Part shown: positions 9,432 through 16,914 of the stretch, piece by piece
Layout: each line of letters begins with the position of its first letter
Numbering within the stretch: position 1 is the first letter of the stretch
Assembly (NCBI RefSeq): GCF_947087965.1
Contig: NZ_CAMUES010000011.1
Coordinates: 1-46,505, forward strand
Reading direction: 5' to 3'
Source: an uncultured Mobiluncus sp.
Lineage (GTDB): Bacteria > Actinomycetota > Actinomycetes > Actinomycetales > Actinomycetaceae
Length of the DNA stretch: 46,505 nt
The notes under the pieces: generated by a model
What the model was told of the DNA's origin: nothing
What the model saw: the letters and a program-made list of their open reading frames with translations, nothing else
Database searches by the model: none
Translations under genes and position numbers: made by a program

Positions 9432-10052
9432 CTAGAGCACGCCGTGATGTTTGGAGGCGGCCTCGAAGCGGCCTTCGACCTCCGTCCAGTTCACCACGTT
9501 CCACCAGGCCTTGACATAGTCAGCCTTGACGTTCAAGTAGTCCAAATAGAACGCGTGCTCCCACATATCCAGCATGAGCAGCGGAATTTGGGCAATCGGA
9601 ATGTTCGACTGCTGGTCGAACAACTGGAAAATGACCGGGCGACCCGCCACGCTGTCCCAAGCCAATACCGCCCAGCCGGAGCCTTGCAGTCCGGTCGCAG
9701 CCGCGGTGAAGTGCTTTTGGAAGGCTTCAAAAGAACCGAAGTATTCATCAATCGCCGCAGCGAGTTCGCCGCTGGGACGATCCGGAGTGGTAGCAGCCGG
9801 ACCCATCATCTTCCAAAAAGCGGAGTGGTTCGCGTGTCCGCCCAGGTTGAAAGCGAGGTCCTTTTCGAGCTGGTTAATCGTGGCAAAGTTGCCGGTCGCG
9901 CGGGCTTCTTCAAGCTTTTCCAAAGCCGTGTTCGCGCCGTTTACATAGTTGGCATGGTGCTTGTCGTGGTGCAGCTGCATGATTTTGCCGGAGATGTGCG
10001 GCTCCAGAGCAGCGTAATCGTAGGGGAGTTCGGGGAGGGTGTAAACCGCCAT
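9432..10052 (-). CDS. sodA: Superoxide dismutase (Mn/Fe)
   Basis: This is a 206-aa full-length member of the Fe/Mn SOD family, which dismutes superoxide to H2O2 and O2 in the cytoplasm. The metal ligands are readable: His28 (LHHDKHH), His75 (GGHANHSAFW), Asp161 and His165 (LDMWEHAFYLDY). Gln122 in GLQGSGWAVLAW is compatible with the Mn-type or cambialistic pattern, but the metal cannot be fixed by eye. The ATG at 10052 is preceded by a TAGGAA-type ribosome site. It is monocistronic, with its own terminator hairpin. Upstream, divergently, lies tRNA-Ser. Confidence 0.95.
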   Translation of the reverse strand: MAVYTLPELPYDYAALEPHISGKIMQLHHDKHHANYVNGANTALEKLEEARATGNFATINQLEKDLAFNLGGHANHSAFWKMMGPAATTPDRPSGELAAAIDEYFGSFEAFQKHFTAAATGLQGSGWAVLAWDSVAGRPVIFQLFDQQSNIPIAQIPLLMLDMWEHAFYLDYLNVKADYVKAWWNVVNWTEVEGRFEAASKHHGVL

Positions 10053-10232
10053 GTTTTGTTCCTAACTGTTGCAGTCAGATCCGGATTGACCCGACGGCTC
10101 GATTCTATCCGAGCATACGCGGGCTGTCTGCGGAGTATCGCCTATAGCAAAATCCCGACCGCTAAATTTTTCGCCCGGCCGGGAAATATGTAGAATAGTA
10201 GGCGCTGCTTTTTGCAGATTAACCAAATACCT

Positions 10233-10317
10233 GGAGGATTCGCCTAGTGGCCTATGGCGCACGCTTGGAAAGCGTGTTGGGTGCAAGCCCTCGGGGGTTC
10301 GAATCCCCCATCCTCCG
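10233..10317 (+). tRNA. tRNA-Ser (anticodon GGA)
   Basis: The acceptor stem GGAGGAT pairs with ATCCTCC (10310-10316). The anticodon arm is CACGCTTGGAAAGCGTG, with GGA in the loop. The long class II variable arm (TTGGGTGCAAGCCCTC) is typical of Ser tRNAs, and the T arm GGGGGTTCGAATCCCCC is intact. No CCA is encoded. Its 3' end from 10300 onward is the attachment site of the integrated element, and the integrated copy restores a complete tRNA. Confidence 0.95.
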
Positions 10318-10322
10318 CTAGC
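10300..10322 (+). repeat. attL: 23-bp core at the tRNA-Ser 3' end
   Basis: Identical over 23 bp to 30251-30273. It covers part of the T arm, the acceptor strand and 5-6 bases beyond the tRNA. Identity stops on both sides (T versus C before, T versus A after). Confidence 0.93.
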
Positions 10323-10327
10323 TGAAT

Positions 10328-10364
10328 CTGAAACCCTTGGGAAGCCAAGGGTTTCAGTGTTTTT
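10328..10364 (+). terminator. Element-borne terminator for tRNA-Ser
   Basis: A 13-bp perfect stem CTGAAACCCTTGG (10328-10340) / CCAAGGGTTTCAG (10345-10357) with loop GAAG, then TGTTTTT. It lies inside the element and replaces the chromosomal tRNA terminator that now sits beyond attR (30274-30306). Confidence 0.88.
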
Positions 10365-10440
10365 AGCCCGGTATTTCAGCGATTGTGTGATTTTCATATT
10401 TTCCACACAGTATGATGATTTCCATGGAATTCCATTCCGT

Positions 10441-10459
10441 TAGCCCTCATATAGCCCTC
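10441..10459 (+). repeat. Candidate integrase arm-type site, left
   Basis: TAGCCCTC occurs twice, at 10441-10448 and 10452-10459, 11 bp (one helical turn) apart. The 16-bp core at 10442-10457 is repeated exactly at 30185-30200, just inside the right end. Position and paired spacing suggest arm-type binding sites of the integrase. This is inference. Confidence 0.55.
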
Positions 10460-10493
10460 GGGTTGGGGTGATTTAAGATTTCTGGGAGGTCTG

Positions 10494-11687
10494 ATGTCTG
10501 AAGAAGCTGCTGTTGAAGATGAGCAACCAAAGAAGAAGCGAAAGTCTCGTAAAGGCTTCGGTTCTATAGAGAAGCTCAAGTCCGGGCGATACCGGGCATA
10601 TTGGCGTAAAGGCAGCATTAAGGTTTTGGCAGATGAGACCTTTCCCAATCGGCAGTTGGCCAGTGATTGGCTGGCGGCTCAACAGGTGGCTATTGCTAAG
10701 GGATTGATTGACCCTGAGTTAGCTGAGGAAGAACTGAGCCCGGTCAAAGCTGACGTTCCCACATTCAAGGAATGGAAGGAAACCTATCTAGCTAGGAGAG
10801 AGAAGGAGGGCGGTATGAAGCCAAAGACGATTCAATCGTATAAATCCTGTTTCAAAGCCCACCTTGAGGACACCTTCGGAGATATGCTCATCAATCTCAT
10901 AACTAACCAGCAGGTGAAGGATTGGTATAATAGCTTTGACGGGAAGAAGCTGGGTGCGAGGAAATCTACCTACCGCGTATTTTCTGCCCTGATGAATGCT
11001 GCGGTTGATGAAGGGCTGATTGACGCTTCTCCCGTTCATGTCAAGGGTGCTGTGTCAAAGAAGCCCACGACCGACAATCACCGCAACATTGTGGCGACCT
11101 GCGACCAGGTTAGTCGTCTTGCTGAGGCTATGCCGGACGAATATAGGATTGCTGTACTGTTAGCGTTCTGGTGTTCCCTCCGTTTCGGAGAGATAACTGA
11201 ACTACGCCGAAAAGACGTTCGGTTCAAGGGAGAAAAAGCGGTCATTAGCGTTACCCGTGCTGTGCAATATGCCGCTGGCTTCGGTTACACGGTTGGTCCG
11301 CCGAAGAGTGAAGCCGGTATCCGGGACATTGCGGTTCCGCCAACAATTGTCGCTGATTTAAAGGGGCACATAGCCAAGTACGTTGCCCCGGATAAAGAAT
11401 CATTGTTGGTTCACTCTCCCGCTTCGCTAGTCAAGTGGTACTCTAACAAATCTATGAATGGCCATTTCGCTAAGGCCAAGAGAGCAGTTCCTGACTTAGA
11501 CCAGAGATTTACCTTCCACGGACTTCGCCACTCCGGGCTTACCTTGGCTGGCCAATCCGGGGCAACCTTGGCAGAGCTTATGCATCGGGCTGGTCATGCC
11601 AATGCAGAGACTGTCATGATATACCAGCACGCTACCCAAGACCGCGACGCCGCCATTGCCGAAAAAATGAGTGCAATTTCAAACTAA
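10494..11687 (+). CDS. int: Tyrosine recombinase / site-specific integrase
   Basis: This is a 397-aa enzyme that should catalyse integration into, and with Xis excision from, the tRNA-Ser attB. An N-terminal Lys/Arg-rich segment and beta-sheet arm-binding domain (about 1-75, GFGSIEKLKSGRYRAYWRKG) precede a core-binding SAM-like domain (about 80-195) and the catalytic domain (about 205-390). The catalytic residues are visible: Arg in SLRFGE, the H-x-x-R box FHGLRHSG, the His of HRAGHAN, and nucleophile Tyr377 in MIYQHA. ATG at 10494 follows GGGAGG. The location next to attL and the element's left-end terminator fits an integrase. The downstream region is gene-poor. Confidence 0.95.
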   Translation: MSEEAAVEDEQPKKKRKSRKGFGSIEKLKSGRYRAYWRKGSIKVLADETFPNRQLASDWLAAQQVAIAKGLIDPELAEEELSPVKADVPTFKEWKETYLARREKEGGMKPKTIQSYKSCFKAHLEDTFGDMLINLITNQQVKDWYNSFDGKKLGARKSTYRVFSALMNAAVDEGLIDASPVHVKGAVSKKPTTDNHRNIVATCDQVSRLAEAMPDEYRIAVLLAFWCSLRFGEITELRRKDVRFKGEKAVISVTRAVQYAAGFGYTVGPPKSEAGIRDIAVPPTIVADLKGHIAKYVAPDKESLLVHSPASLVKWYSNKSMNGHFAKAKRAVPDLDQRFTFHGLRHSGLTLAGQSGATLAELMHRAGHANAETVMIYQHATQDRDAAIAEKMSAISN

Positions 11688-11842
11688 TTGCGTACAGTCC
11701 GGTTGGTTTCGAAGCCTCTCTTTTTAAGCTCCTTTATTTATCCACAATGTGCATTTATCATTTATTACACGAAAGGGCAACAGGTAAATGTTCCATGTGA
11801 GAGGAATGCATGGAGTTGACGAACAAAGAAAGGAGGCGTGTT

Positions 11843-11932
11843 GTGTCTTACTCTGATATGCATCCGGACATTTGCGTGTTCACGGTTAATAAACTGCGAG
11901 GCGTTTGTTTATCCATATCCCCGCATATTTAA
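11843..11932 (+). CDS. Possible 29-aa leader peptide
   Basis: GTG at 11843 stands 6 nt after a near-consensus Shine-Dalgarno (AAAGGAGG, ending at 11836). The frame starts MSYSDMHPDICVF and ends with TAA at 11930. The strong ribosome site is the only support. A competing in-frame start at 11838 in another frame gives an unlikely 81-aa protein. Confidence 0.25.
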   Translation: MSYSDMHPDICVFTVNKLRGVCLSISPHI

Positions 11933-12023
11933 GGTTCCCAGTCACCCGACCATTCTAGAAAGTGCGGGTTGGCGTCTGGTCTTGGGTTTTGGTGGGGCGG
12001 TATTGGTCTTGGGATTTTCTTTT

Positions 12024-12088
12024 AGACCTCGATTTCCGCCTGGCAAGGTACCCGGTTTTTTGGCTGGTAGCGGCGGAAATTGAGGTCT
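12024..12088 (+). repeat. Long inverted repeat, candidate origin structure
   Basis: Left arm 12024-12040 and right arm 12072-12088 (17 bp each) are complementary except for one position that is a G-U wobble in plus-strand RNA. The 31-nt loop contains GGTACCCGG and a T6 run. Long single hairpins like this serve as single-strand origins or nicking structures in rolling-circle elements. That role is inferred. Confidence 0.6.
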
Positions 12089-12361
12089 GTTTCTTCTTTC
12101 CCTGGGATAACTGCACCCTTTTTACCTGCGGCTTGCTGTGGCTGGGGTTGGTATTTCCCGGGCTGGCGGGTTGTTCGGAAATGGAAAATGGCATTGTTTT
12201 GCTCTTTCTGTTAGCGGAGCACGCGATGTACTGCCTCGGTTGTGGGAATGCTGCGGGTTTCCGCTGGCGGGGTGTGGTTGCGGCGGCTGGGGGCTGTTTG
12301 GCCTGGGGTGCGGTTCTTCGCGTAAAGAAACGGCAGCGAGTGCGGGAAAGCTTTTGGGTGT

Positions 12362-12399
12362 GGCGGTCTGCCGTGCCCGTAGGGCTAAGGCAGACCGCC
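12362..12399 (+). repeat. Perfect 11-bp inverted repeat
   Basis: GGCGGTCTGCC (12362-12372) and GGCAGACCGCC (12389-12399), with a 16-nt loop (GTGCCCGTAGGGCTAA) that itself contains a small GCCC/GGGC dyad. No T-run follows, so a terminator is unlikely. It is a candidate Rep-binding or nick-site hairpin. Confidence 0.6.
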
Positions 12400-12413
12400 T
12401 GTGGGGTAAGGCT

Positions 12414-12445
12414 TTGACATTCTCGATTAATGTTTCTTTCACAAT
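12414..12445 (+). promoter_or_regulatory. Possible promoter of the transfer/replication operon
   Basis: Consensus -35 TTGACA at 12414-12419. The best -10 match (CACAAT, 12440-12445) is at a long spacing of 20 nt, so the call is weak. It lies between the 11-bp dyad and the first gene of the operon. Confidence 0.3.
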
Positions 12446-12587
12446 GAGAGGCCGCATTATATCGGGCATCTTGCATCCCAGCACCCCGTCTAACTAACTC
12501 TTTCCTTTCCAGGGGCAAATCGAACGATATTTACCACTAATGGAGCAGTCAAGAGGGCTGTTCCCCTAAACAGTAAGGAAAAGAACA

Positions 12588-12980
12588 ATGGCTACGATTC
12601 CATTCGAACCAAACACGCCGCTCATTGTAATGAGCGGCCCACGCCCTGCCTATGTGTATGAGGCAGGGGTACGCACGGAGAAAAGGCTGCTGGATGCCTT
12701 GGGGCGCCCGCAGGCTAGGTTCTCTGGTCTCTCCATGATTGGCGAGGAGCCAACGGAAGTCACGGTGGAGCTTCCCGAAGATGTCTCTGAACCGGCTGCT
12801 GTCGGCGGCACGGTCATCCTTACCGGTTCCAAGCCTTTGAAGGCTGAGCTGTCAGGCGGGGATTACGGTTCCGTCCGCGTGAAAATCGTTGGCTGCGACC
12901 GGCTTGTCCCGGGCCCGTCTGCCGTGAAGGTATTCGAGCAGATAAAGGCAACTGCCCAATCGACACCTTCGCAGAAATAG
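12588..12980 (+). CDS. Small beta-rich protein, first gene of the transfer module
   Basis: This is a 130-aa protein. ATG at 12588 follows AAGGAAAAG. It has no signal peptide or membrane segment. Alternating hydrophobic strands (TEVTVELPEDV, GGTVILTG, SVRVKIVGCDRLV) suggest an OB-like or beta-barrel fold. The position ahead of an FtsK-type pump and Rep recalls the small DUF961-type proteins (YdcP/Orf22-23) that precede the pump and relaxase genes in Tn916/ICEBs1 elements. Similarity is weak by eye, so the family is only suggested. It may be a relaxosome or single-strand DNA accessory. A hairpin-rich gap separates it from the next gene. Confidence 0.7.
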   Translation: MATIPFEPNTPLIVMSGPRPAYVYEAGVRTEKRLLDALGRPQARFSGLSMIGEEPTEVTVELPEDVSEPAAVGGTVILTGSKPLKAELSGGDYGSVRVKIVGCDRLVPGPSAVKVFEQIKATAQSTPSQK

Positions 12981-13112
12981 TAGGCGTCCGCCTCACCAGT
13001 GGGGGCGGCTGTAGCTAACTGTTCCGGTCGCCCCCACCACCTCAAGTAATAACGGGGAGGCATCCCCTCAACATGCACAAGAAATTCAATGAAACGAAAG
13101 GATTGAACAGAA
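12981..13112 (+). promoter_or_regulatory. Hairpin-rich intergenic region before the pump gene
   Basis: Three dyads in 130 bp: AGGCG/CGCCT (12982-12993), GTGGGGGCG (12999-13007) / CGCCCCCAC (13029-13037), and GGGGAGGCATCCCC near 13053. None has a T-run. They could lower transcription or stabilise processed mRNA between the small protein and the tra-helicase-rep genes. Confidence 0.45.
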
Positions 13113-14474
13113 ATGTTTAAATCTTCTTATCTAAATCACATAACATCCCGGGTTCTGTCTAAGATTTGGGTCACCTGTCTGTGGCTGATATCCACTTTAC
13201 TTGCTTGGGTGTTTATAGAGCCCGCGTTCAGTTGGGCTGGCATCAAAGTTGTAGGTATTGGGACAGGGGTCTTGTTCCTGGCAGGTCTGGTTATTCCTCA
13301 GTTATGGTATGCGGTGCCGGTTCTAGGCGACATCTGGCGTGCCTATCAGAAACGTGCTGTACGCCGGGGCAGGGAGGCTCTTGCCGCGTGCGAGCTGGTG
13401 TCTAAGAGCGACGCGGAGTATTGCAAAGCGAGGCTTGCCGGCGACTTGTGGGAGTTCATTTGCCCTTGGGCTGCTGGGGGCGATGACGCAATGGTGCTGG
13501 TGTTGATACGCAAGCATCTTGCCCGGTTTGGTGCCAGGGATTTCGAGCTGCTGGAGCACGACGACAGGACAGGGCGTTGGGTCATCCGGTTTTTGAAGCA
13601 GCCTGATATGGAGGCACCTATCAGGCAGAAGTATATGCTCGCGGATTTCCCTAAGTTCAGCTTGGATGACTGTGGCATTGACTATGGTATTGACGATTTC
13701 GGGTACAAGCACCGGCTCAGTCTGCGTAACCAGCCGGGGATGCTGGCTGGTGGAATGCCAAGTTCCGGGAAAACCAGCGGTGCCCAGGTGATAGTCGGGT
13801 CGCTGCTTGCCTCTCCTAATGCGGAAGTGCACATTATCGACGGCAAAGGCGGGGCGGACTGGTCTTGGGCGAAACACTCAGCGAAAACATTCATCAGCAG
13901 CACCGGTAGTCTGAACCAGGTCATCAAGCTGCTCGAAGACCTGGTTCAGGAAATGGAACACCGGCAGGAAACCATGCTGGAACGCTACGGCGTGCCTGCT
14001 TTTTGGGACACGATACCCGACCCGACCTGCCCGGTGCTGTGCCTGGTGATTGACGAATGCCAAACGTTGTTCGACACGCGTGGAGCATCGAAAGAGGATA
14101 AAGACAAACGGGAGCGTATTACCGCACTCGTCGCGGATTTAGTGAAGCGGGGACGCTCCTCAGGGGTATTCCTCATGCTCATGACCCAGAAACCCACCGC
14201 CGACGCCATACCCACCAGTATTAGGGACAACATCGGTATCAGGGCTTGTTTCCGTGTGGCGACCCGCGAGGCGGAACAAGCAGTGCTCGGGTATCCGGCA
14301 GAAAACACCCTTTCCCTGGCATACACCATCCCCTCGGATAATCCCGGCCAGGCAGTAGTGCTGGAAGACGACGGACTCAGGCACAACGTGAAGTTCTACT
14401 ACGTCCCGCAGTACGTCCTGACCCGTTTCGCTGAACAGGCGGAACAAGCAGCAGAGGAAGAAGTGGCACTGTGA
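13113..14474 (+). CDS. FtsK/SpoIIIE-type conjugative DNA translocase
   Basis: This is a 453-aa protein. Two N-terminal membrane helices (about 20-38 and 45-66) are followed by an FtsK-like motor domain with Walker A GGMPSSGKTSG (213-223) and Walker B VLCLVIDE (308-315). A later segment with KRGRSSGVFLMLMTQKP and IRDNIGIRACFRV matches the FtsK/TraB core. In actinomycete elements one hexameric pump of this kind (TraSA/TraB) moves double-stranded DNA between mycelia or cells. No gamma (DNA-recognition) winged helix is obvious after the motor. Its last bases overlap the next gene (GTGA), so the two are co-translated. Confidence 0.88.
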   Translation: MFKSSYLNHITSRVLSKIWVTCLWLISTLLAWVFIEPAFSWAGIKVVGIGTGVLFLAGLVIPQLWYAVPVLGDIWRAYQKRAVRRGREALAACELVSKSDAEYCKARLAGDLWEFICPWAAGGDDAMVLVLIRKHLARFGARDFELLEHDDRTGRWVIRFLKQPDMEAPIRQKYMLADFPKFSLDDCGIDYGIDDFGYKHRLSLRNQPGMLAGGMPSSGKTSGAQVIVGSLLASPNAEVHIIDGKGGADWSWAKHSAKTFISSTGSLNQVIKLLEDLVQEMEHRQETMLERYGVPAFWDTIPDPTCPVLCLVIDECQTLFDTRGASKEDKDKRERITALVADLVKRGRSSGVFLMLMTQKPTADAIPTSIRDNIGIRACFRVATREAEQAVLGYPAENTLSLAYTIPSDNPGQAVVLEDDGLRHNVKFYYVPQYVLTRFAEQAEQAAEEEVAL

Positions 14475-15733
14475 CCCAGGAACAAGAAGCAGTTTGCGAA
14501 TCGAACGCTGACCGGGTGCGAGTTCTTGCTGGTGGCGGCACCGGCAAGACCCACACCATGGTCAACTTCGCCAGGCTGAATCCAGATAAATGCCTGATGA
14601 TTGCTTACACCAACGCCAACGTGGGGGTGTTCCAAAAGCGGATTAGTAGCCCCCTCGTGGAAGTATGTACCGCTGATTCTCTTGCTTTAGGAATCCTGCG
14701 GGAGCATCCTGATTTCCAAATCCCCAGGATTGACCGTCCCCAAGCCGTGGACAGACTGGCGGGTGAATGCCTGGTCGGAGCTTTTATCCCCAACACTCCG
14801 GGGAACCGTAAAATCCTTATCTCAGCCATGGATTATATGCTCGCCAGGCTTTATTCTTTGGAAGGTTTTACTTCATCCTCTTCTAGCCTCCCAGCAGCAA
14901 ATCTGGCGGAGCTAGTGGAAACGCTGTTCAGTAAGCTCGCGAAGAACCGCTTAGCCACTTTCAATATTTGGGAATACCTCGCCGTGTATCTCCTGGAAAG
15001 CGACCCAGTATTTCTTGCTCGGCAATCCAAGCGTTGGGCGACCATCATCGTAGACGAAGCCCAGGACATCACGCCTCTGCTTGCCCGCCTCATTAAGCTA
15101 CTGTCCGGAAGCTCCCGGCTGGTCATAGTCGGTGACCCGTGCCAGGAAATCTTCTGCTACTCCGGGGCAGGAATCCCCTGGTTCACCGACCCGGGATGGG
15201 AAGAATTCCACCTCACCACCTGCTTCCGGTCCGCACCCGAAATCCTAGAAGTGGTGAATCGGACAAGGACTGATGGTCTTACTATAACCCCTGCCAACCC
15301 AGGTGTATCCGGCACAGTGGAACGATGGGAGTATCAACCAGGCAAGAGAGATTGGGACGACTTTTTCGCTTCTGAAATCTCCTCTACCTTGGAGGCCGGA
15401 ACGGTCGCTGTGCTTGCTGATACTCACGCAGAACTCGATGTCGTAGCAGAAATCCTCGAAGACCACGAGATTCCATACCTGCACAACAATCCCAGCGAGT
15501 CAGACGCCACCCCGGCATCCCGTAGGCCGAAAGAGGGGACGGTGACGCTTTCCACAATCCATTCCGCCAAAGGCATGGAATGGGATGCGGTGCATGTGGC
15601 AGGTATGGGTTCCCTGGTTCACCCAACAGTTTTAGCTGGCCGCCAAGAACGCAACATGCAGCATGTCGCCGTTTCCCGCCCTCGAACACGTTTGTCCATG
15701 TATTTCCAGGAAGGAGCCACCCGAAATGTATAA
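14471..15733 (+). CDS. Compact UvrD/Rep-type SF1 helicase
   Basis: This is a 420-aa protein with its GTG start inside the stop of the pump gene. SF1 motifs are in order: a Q-like start (TQEQEAV), Walker A LAGGGTGKTHT (19-29), VDEAQD (194-199), VIVGDPCQEIF (218-228), TTCFRSAPEIL, VTLSTIHSAKGMEWDAVHV (about 367-385) and QHVAVSRPRTRL (about 402-413). At 420 residues it is much shorter than UvrD/PcrA (about 700), so subdomains 1B/2B must be reduced. Rolling-circle elements normally recruit the host PcrA/UvrD; here a helicase is encoded between pump and Rep. Probable role: unwinding at the Rep nick. The start of rep overlaps its end by 8 nt. Confidence 0.88.
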   Translation: MTQEQEAVCESNADRVRVLAGGGTGKTHTMVNFARLNPDKCLMIAYTNANVGVFQKRISSPLVEVCTADSLALGILREHPDFQIPRIDRPQAVDRLAGECLVGAFIPNTPGNRKILISAMDYMLARLYSLEGFTSSSSSLPAANLAELVETLFSKLAKNRLATFNIWEYLAVYLLESDPVFLARQSKRWATIIVDEAQDITPLLARLIKLLSGSSRLVIVGDPCQEIFCYSGAGIPWFTDPGWEEFHLTTCFRSAPEILEVVNRTRTDGLTITPANPGVSGTVERWEYQPGKRDWDDFFASEISSTLEAGTVAVLADTHAELDVVAEILEDHEIPYLHNNPSESDATPASRRPKEGTVTLSTIHSAKGMEWDAVHVAGMGSLVHPTVLAGRQERNMQHVAVSRPRTRLSMYFQEGATRNV

Positions 15734-16895
15734 CAACGAGGCAACCAAGGCGGCGAAACTGTTCAAAGAATCCCGCCAGTTCTGCTCTTGCCCCCACATC
15801 TATAAGGGACAGTTCTACAACTGCAACAGCCGCTTCTGTGATATCTGCCCCCGTTGTGCCTTGCTGTATCGGAAAGATTGGCTGATAATCTGCAAGTCCG
15901 GCTGTGTGCCATGGGACGACATTCCCCAGGAAACCATTAAGAAGTACACGTTCTATTTCCTAACTCTTACTGCTCCTTCTTTCGGTGAAATCCACTTTGT
16001 TCCCAACACGGATAGCGGCTCTAAGGTGTGTGCCTGCGGCAAGACCCATACCGAAGAAGACCTGCATTTGAAAGGTGTTCCAGTAGACCCGAGCACCTAT
16101 GATTACGAAGGACAGGTGGCATGGAATTATGCTGCCGCCCAGCTATGGAGAAATACCTACCGGGCATTGAGAAACAGCTTCGAGACTCTCGATTTTTTCC
16201 GGGTATGGGAATGGCAAAGTCGTGGTGCCCTCCACGTACATGTTATCCTGCGTATAGAAGCCAGCGAAGGCGTAATGCCCAGCAAAATAAAAGACATCGC
16301 CCACAACCAGCACACCGGGGAATTCGGCTGGGGCGACCAGATAGACTGCCAGCCTCTACCAGACGACAACGAACGCGAAGACCGCACCAAATACCTGATT
16401 AAAGCCGTGTCATACAGTGCGAAAACCTGGGGAAGGTTCATCAAATCCAGGAAAGGAGACAACAGCCTAATCAGCAAACATTACCGCCGTCTGGACAAAG
16501 CTGCGAGGAAAATGGAATGCCCCAAATGCGTGAAAGGCGAAATCTGCACTGCTGCCTGCCACGACAACTTTGGCTCTATCGTGCGGATAATCTCGAACTC
16601 GCGTAAAAGCAAGAACACCCCCGGATGGTCACTGAACGGCACAAACCGGAAATTGTTGAGACAACGCCGCCACGACTATTACGTCTCTAACTACGACTGG
16701 CAGGAAACTCAGATTGGTATGGGACGAGCCAAGAAAGCACGCCAGGCACTCGCCAACCTCAGCTCCAGCCCGCAAGACATCGCCGCCAGGTTCGCCAACA
16801 TCACCGCCCGATACTACAAACCCGGAACAACCCGCCCCGGCACAAGGAATCACCGTTCCAAGCCCGCCCTGACAGGACTCCCCGCCCCGTTCTAA
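15726..16895 (+). CDS. rep: Rolling-circle replication initiator (HUH, RepSA-like)
   Basis: This is a 389-aa protein. I chose ATG at 15726 because AGGAAGGAG (15707-15715) precedes it and it overlaps the helicase stop; an in-frame start at 15663 lies deep in the helicase gene. It has a Cys-rich N-terminus (residues 20-44, CSC and CDICPRC) and a second Cys pair CACGKTH, probably zinc binding. HUH endonuclease motifs: FLTLT (78-82), His170-x-His172 in GALHVHVILR, and Tyr-x-x-Lys pairs in KYLIK/YSAK (Tyr223, Tyr230). A third Cys/His cluster (CPKCVKGEICTAACH) lies near residue 265-280. It should nick the plus origin and start rolling-circle replication of the excised circle. Closest relative by layout is pSAM2 RepSA. 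Confidence 0.88.
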   Translation: MYNNEATKAAKLFKESRQFCSCPHIYKGQFYNCNSRFCDICPRCALLYRKDWLIICKSGCVPWDDIPQETIKKYTFYFLTLTAPSFGEIHFVPNTDSGSKVCACGKTHTEEDLHLKGVPVDPSTYDYEGQVAWNYAAAQLWRNTYRALRNSFETLDFFRVWEWQSRGALHVHVILRIEASEGVMPSKIKDIAHNQHTGEFGWGDQIDCQPLPDDNEREDRTKYLIKAVSYSAKTWGRFIKSRKGDNSLISKHYRRLDKAARKMECPKCVKGEICTAACHDNFGSIVRIISNSRKSKNTPGWSLNGTNRKLLRQRRHDYYVSNYDWQETQIGMGRAKKARQALANLSSSPQDIAARFANITARYYKPGTTRPGTRNHRSKPALTGLPAPF

Positions 16896-16914
16896 CCGCA
16901 CCGGGTCGCCCAAC

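Larger units (their letters stand above)
11688..12587 (+). other. 0.9-kb gene-poor region, possible origin/regulatory region
   Basis: No convincing protein gene apart from a possible 29-codon ORF. Open frames across 11.96-12.5 kb on both strands have unnatural, Trp/Cys/Gly-rich or Arg/Pro-rich composition and no good ribosome sites. The region holds a 17-bp-arm dyad (12024-12088), an 11-bp-arm dyad (12362-12399) and a -35-like TTGACA (12414). It precedes the conjugation/replication operon, where an origin would be expected. Confidence 0.5.

Noticed and set aside
11955..12518. Long open frames on both strands in the gene-poor region
   Set aside because: Compositions are extreme (Trp/Cys/Gly on plus, Arg/Gln/Pro on minus), there are no ribosome sites, and both frames run through two strong dyads.
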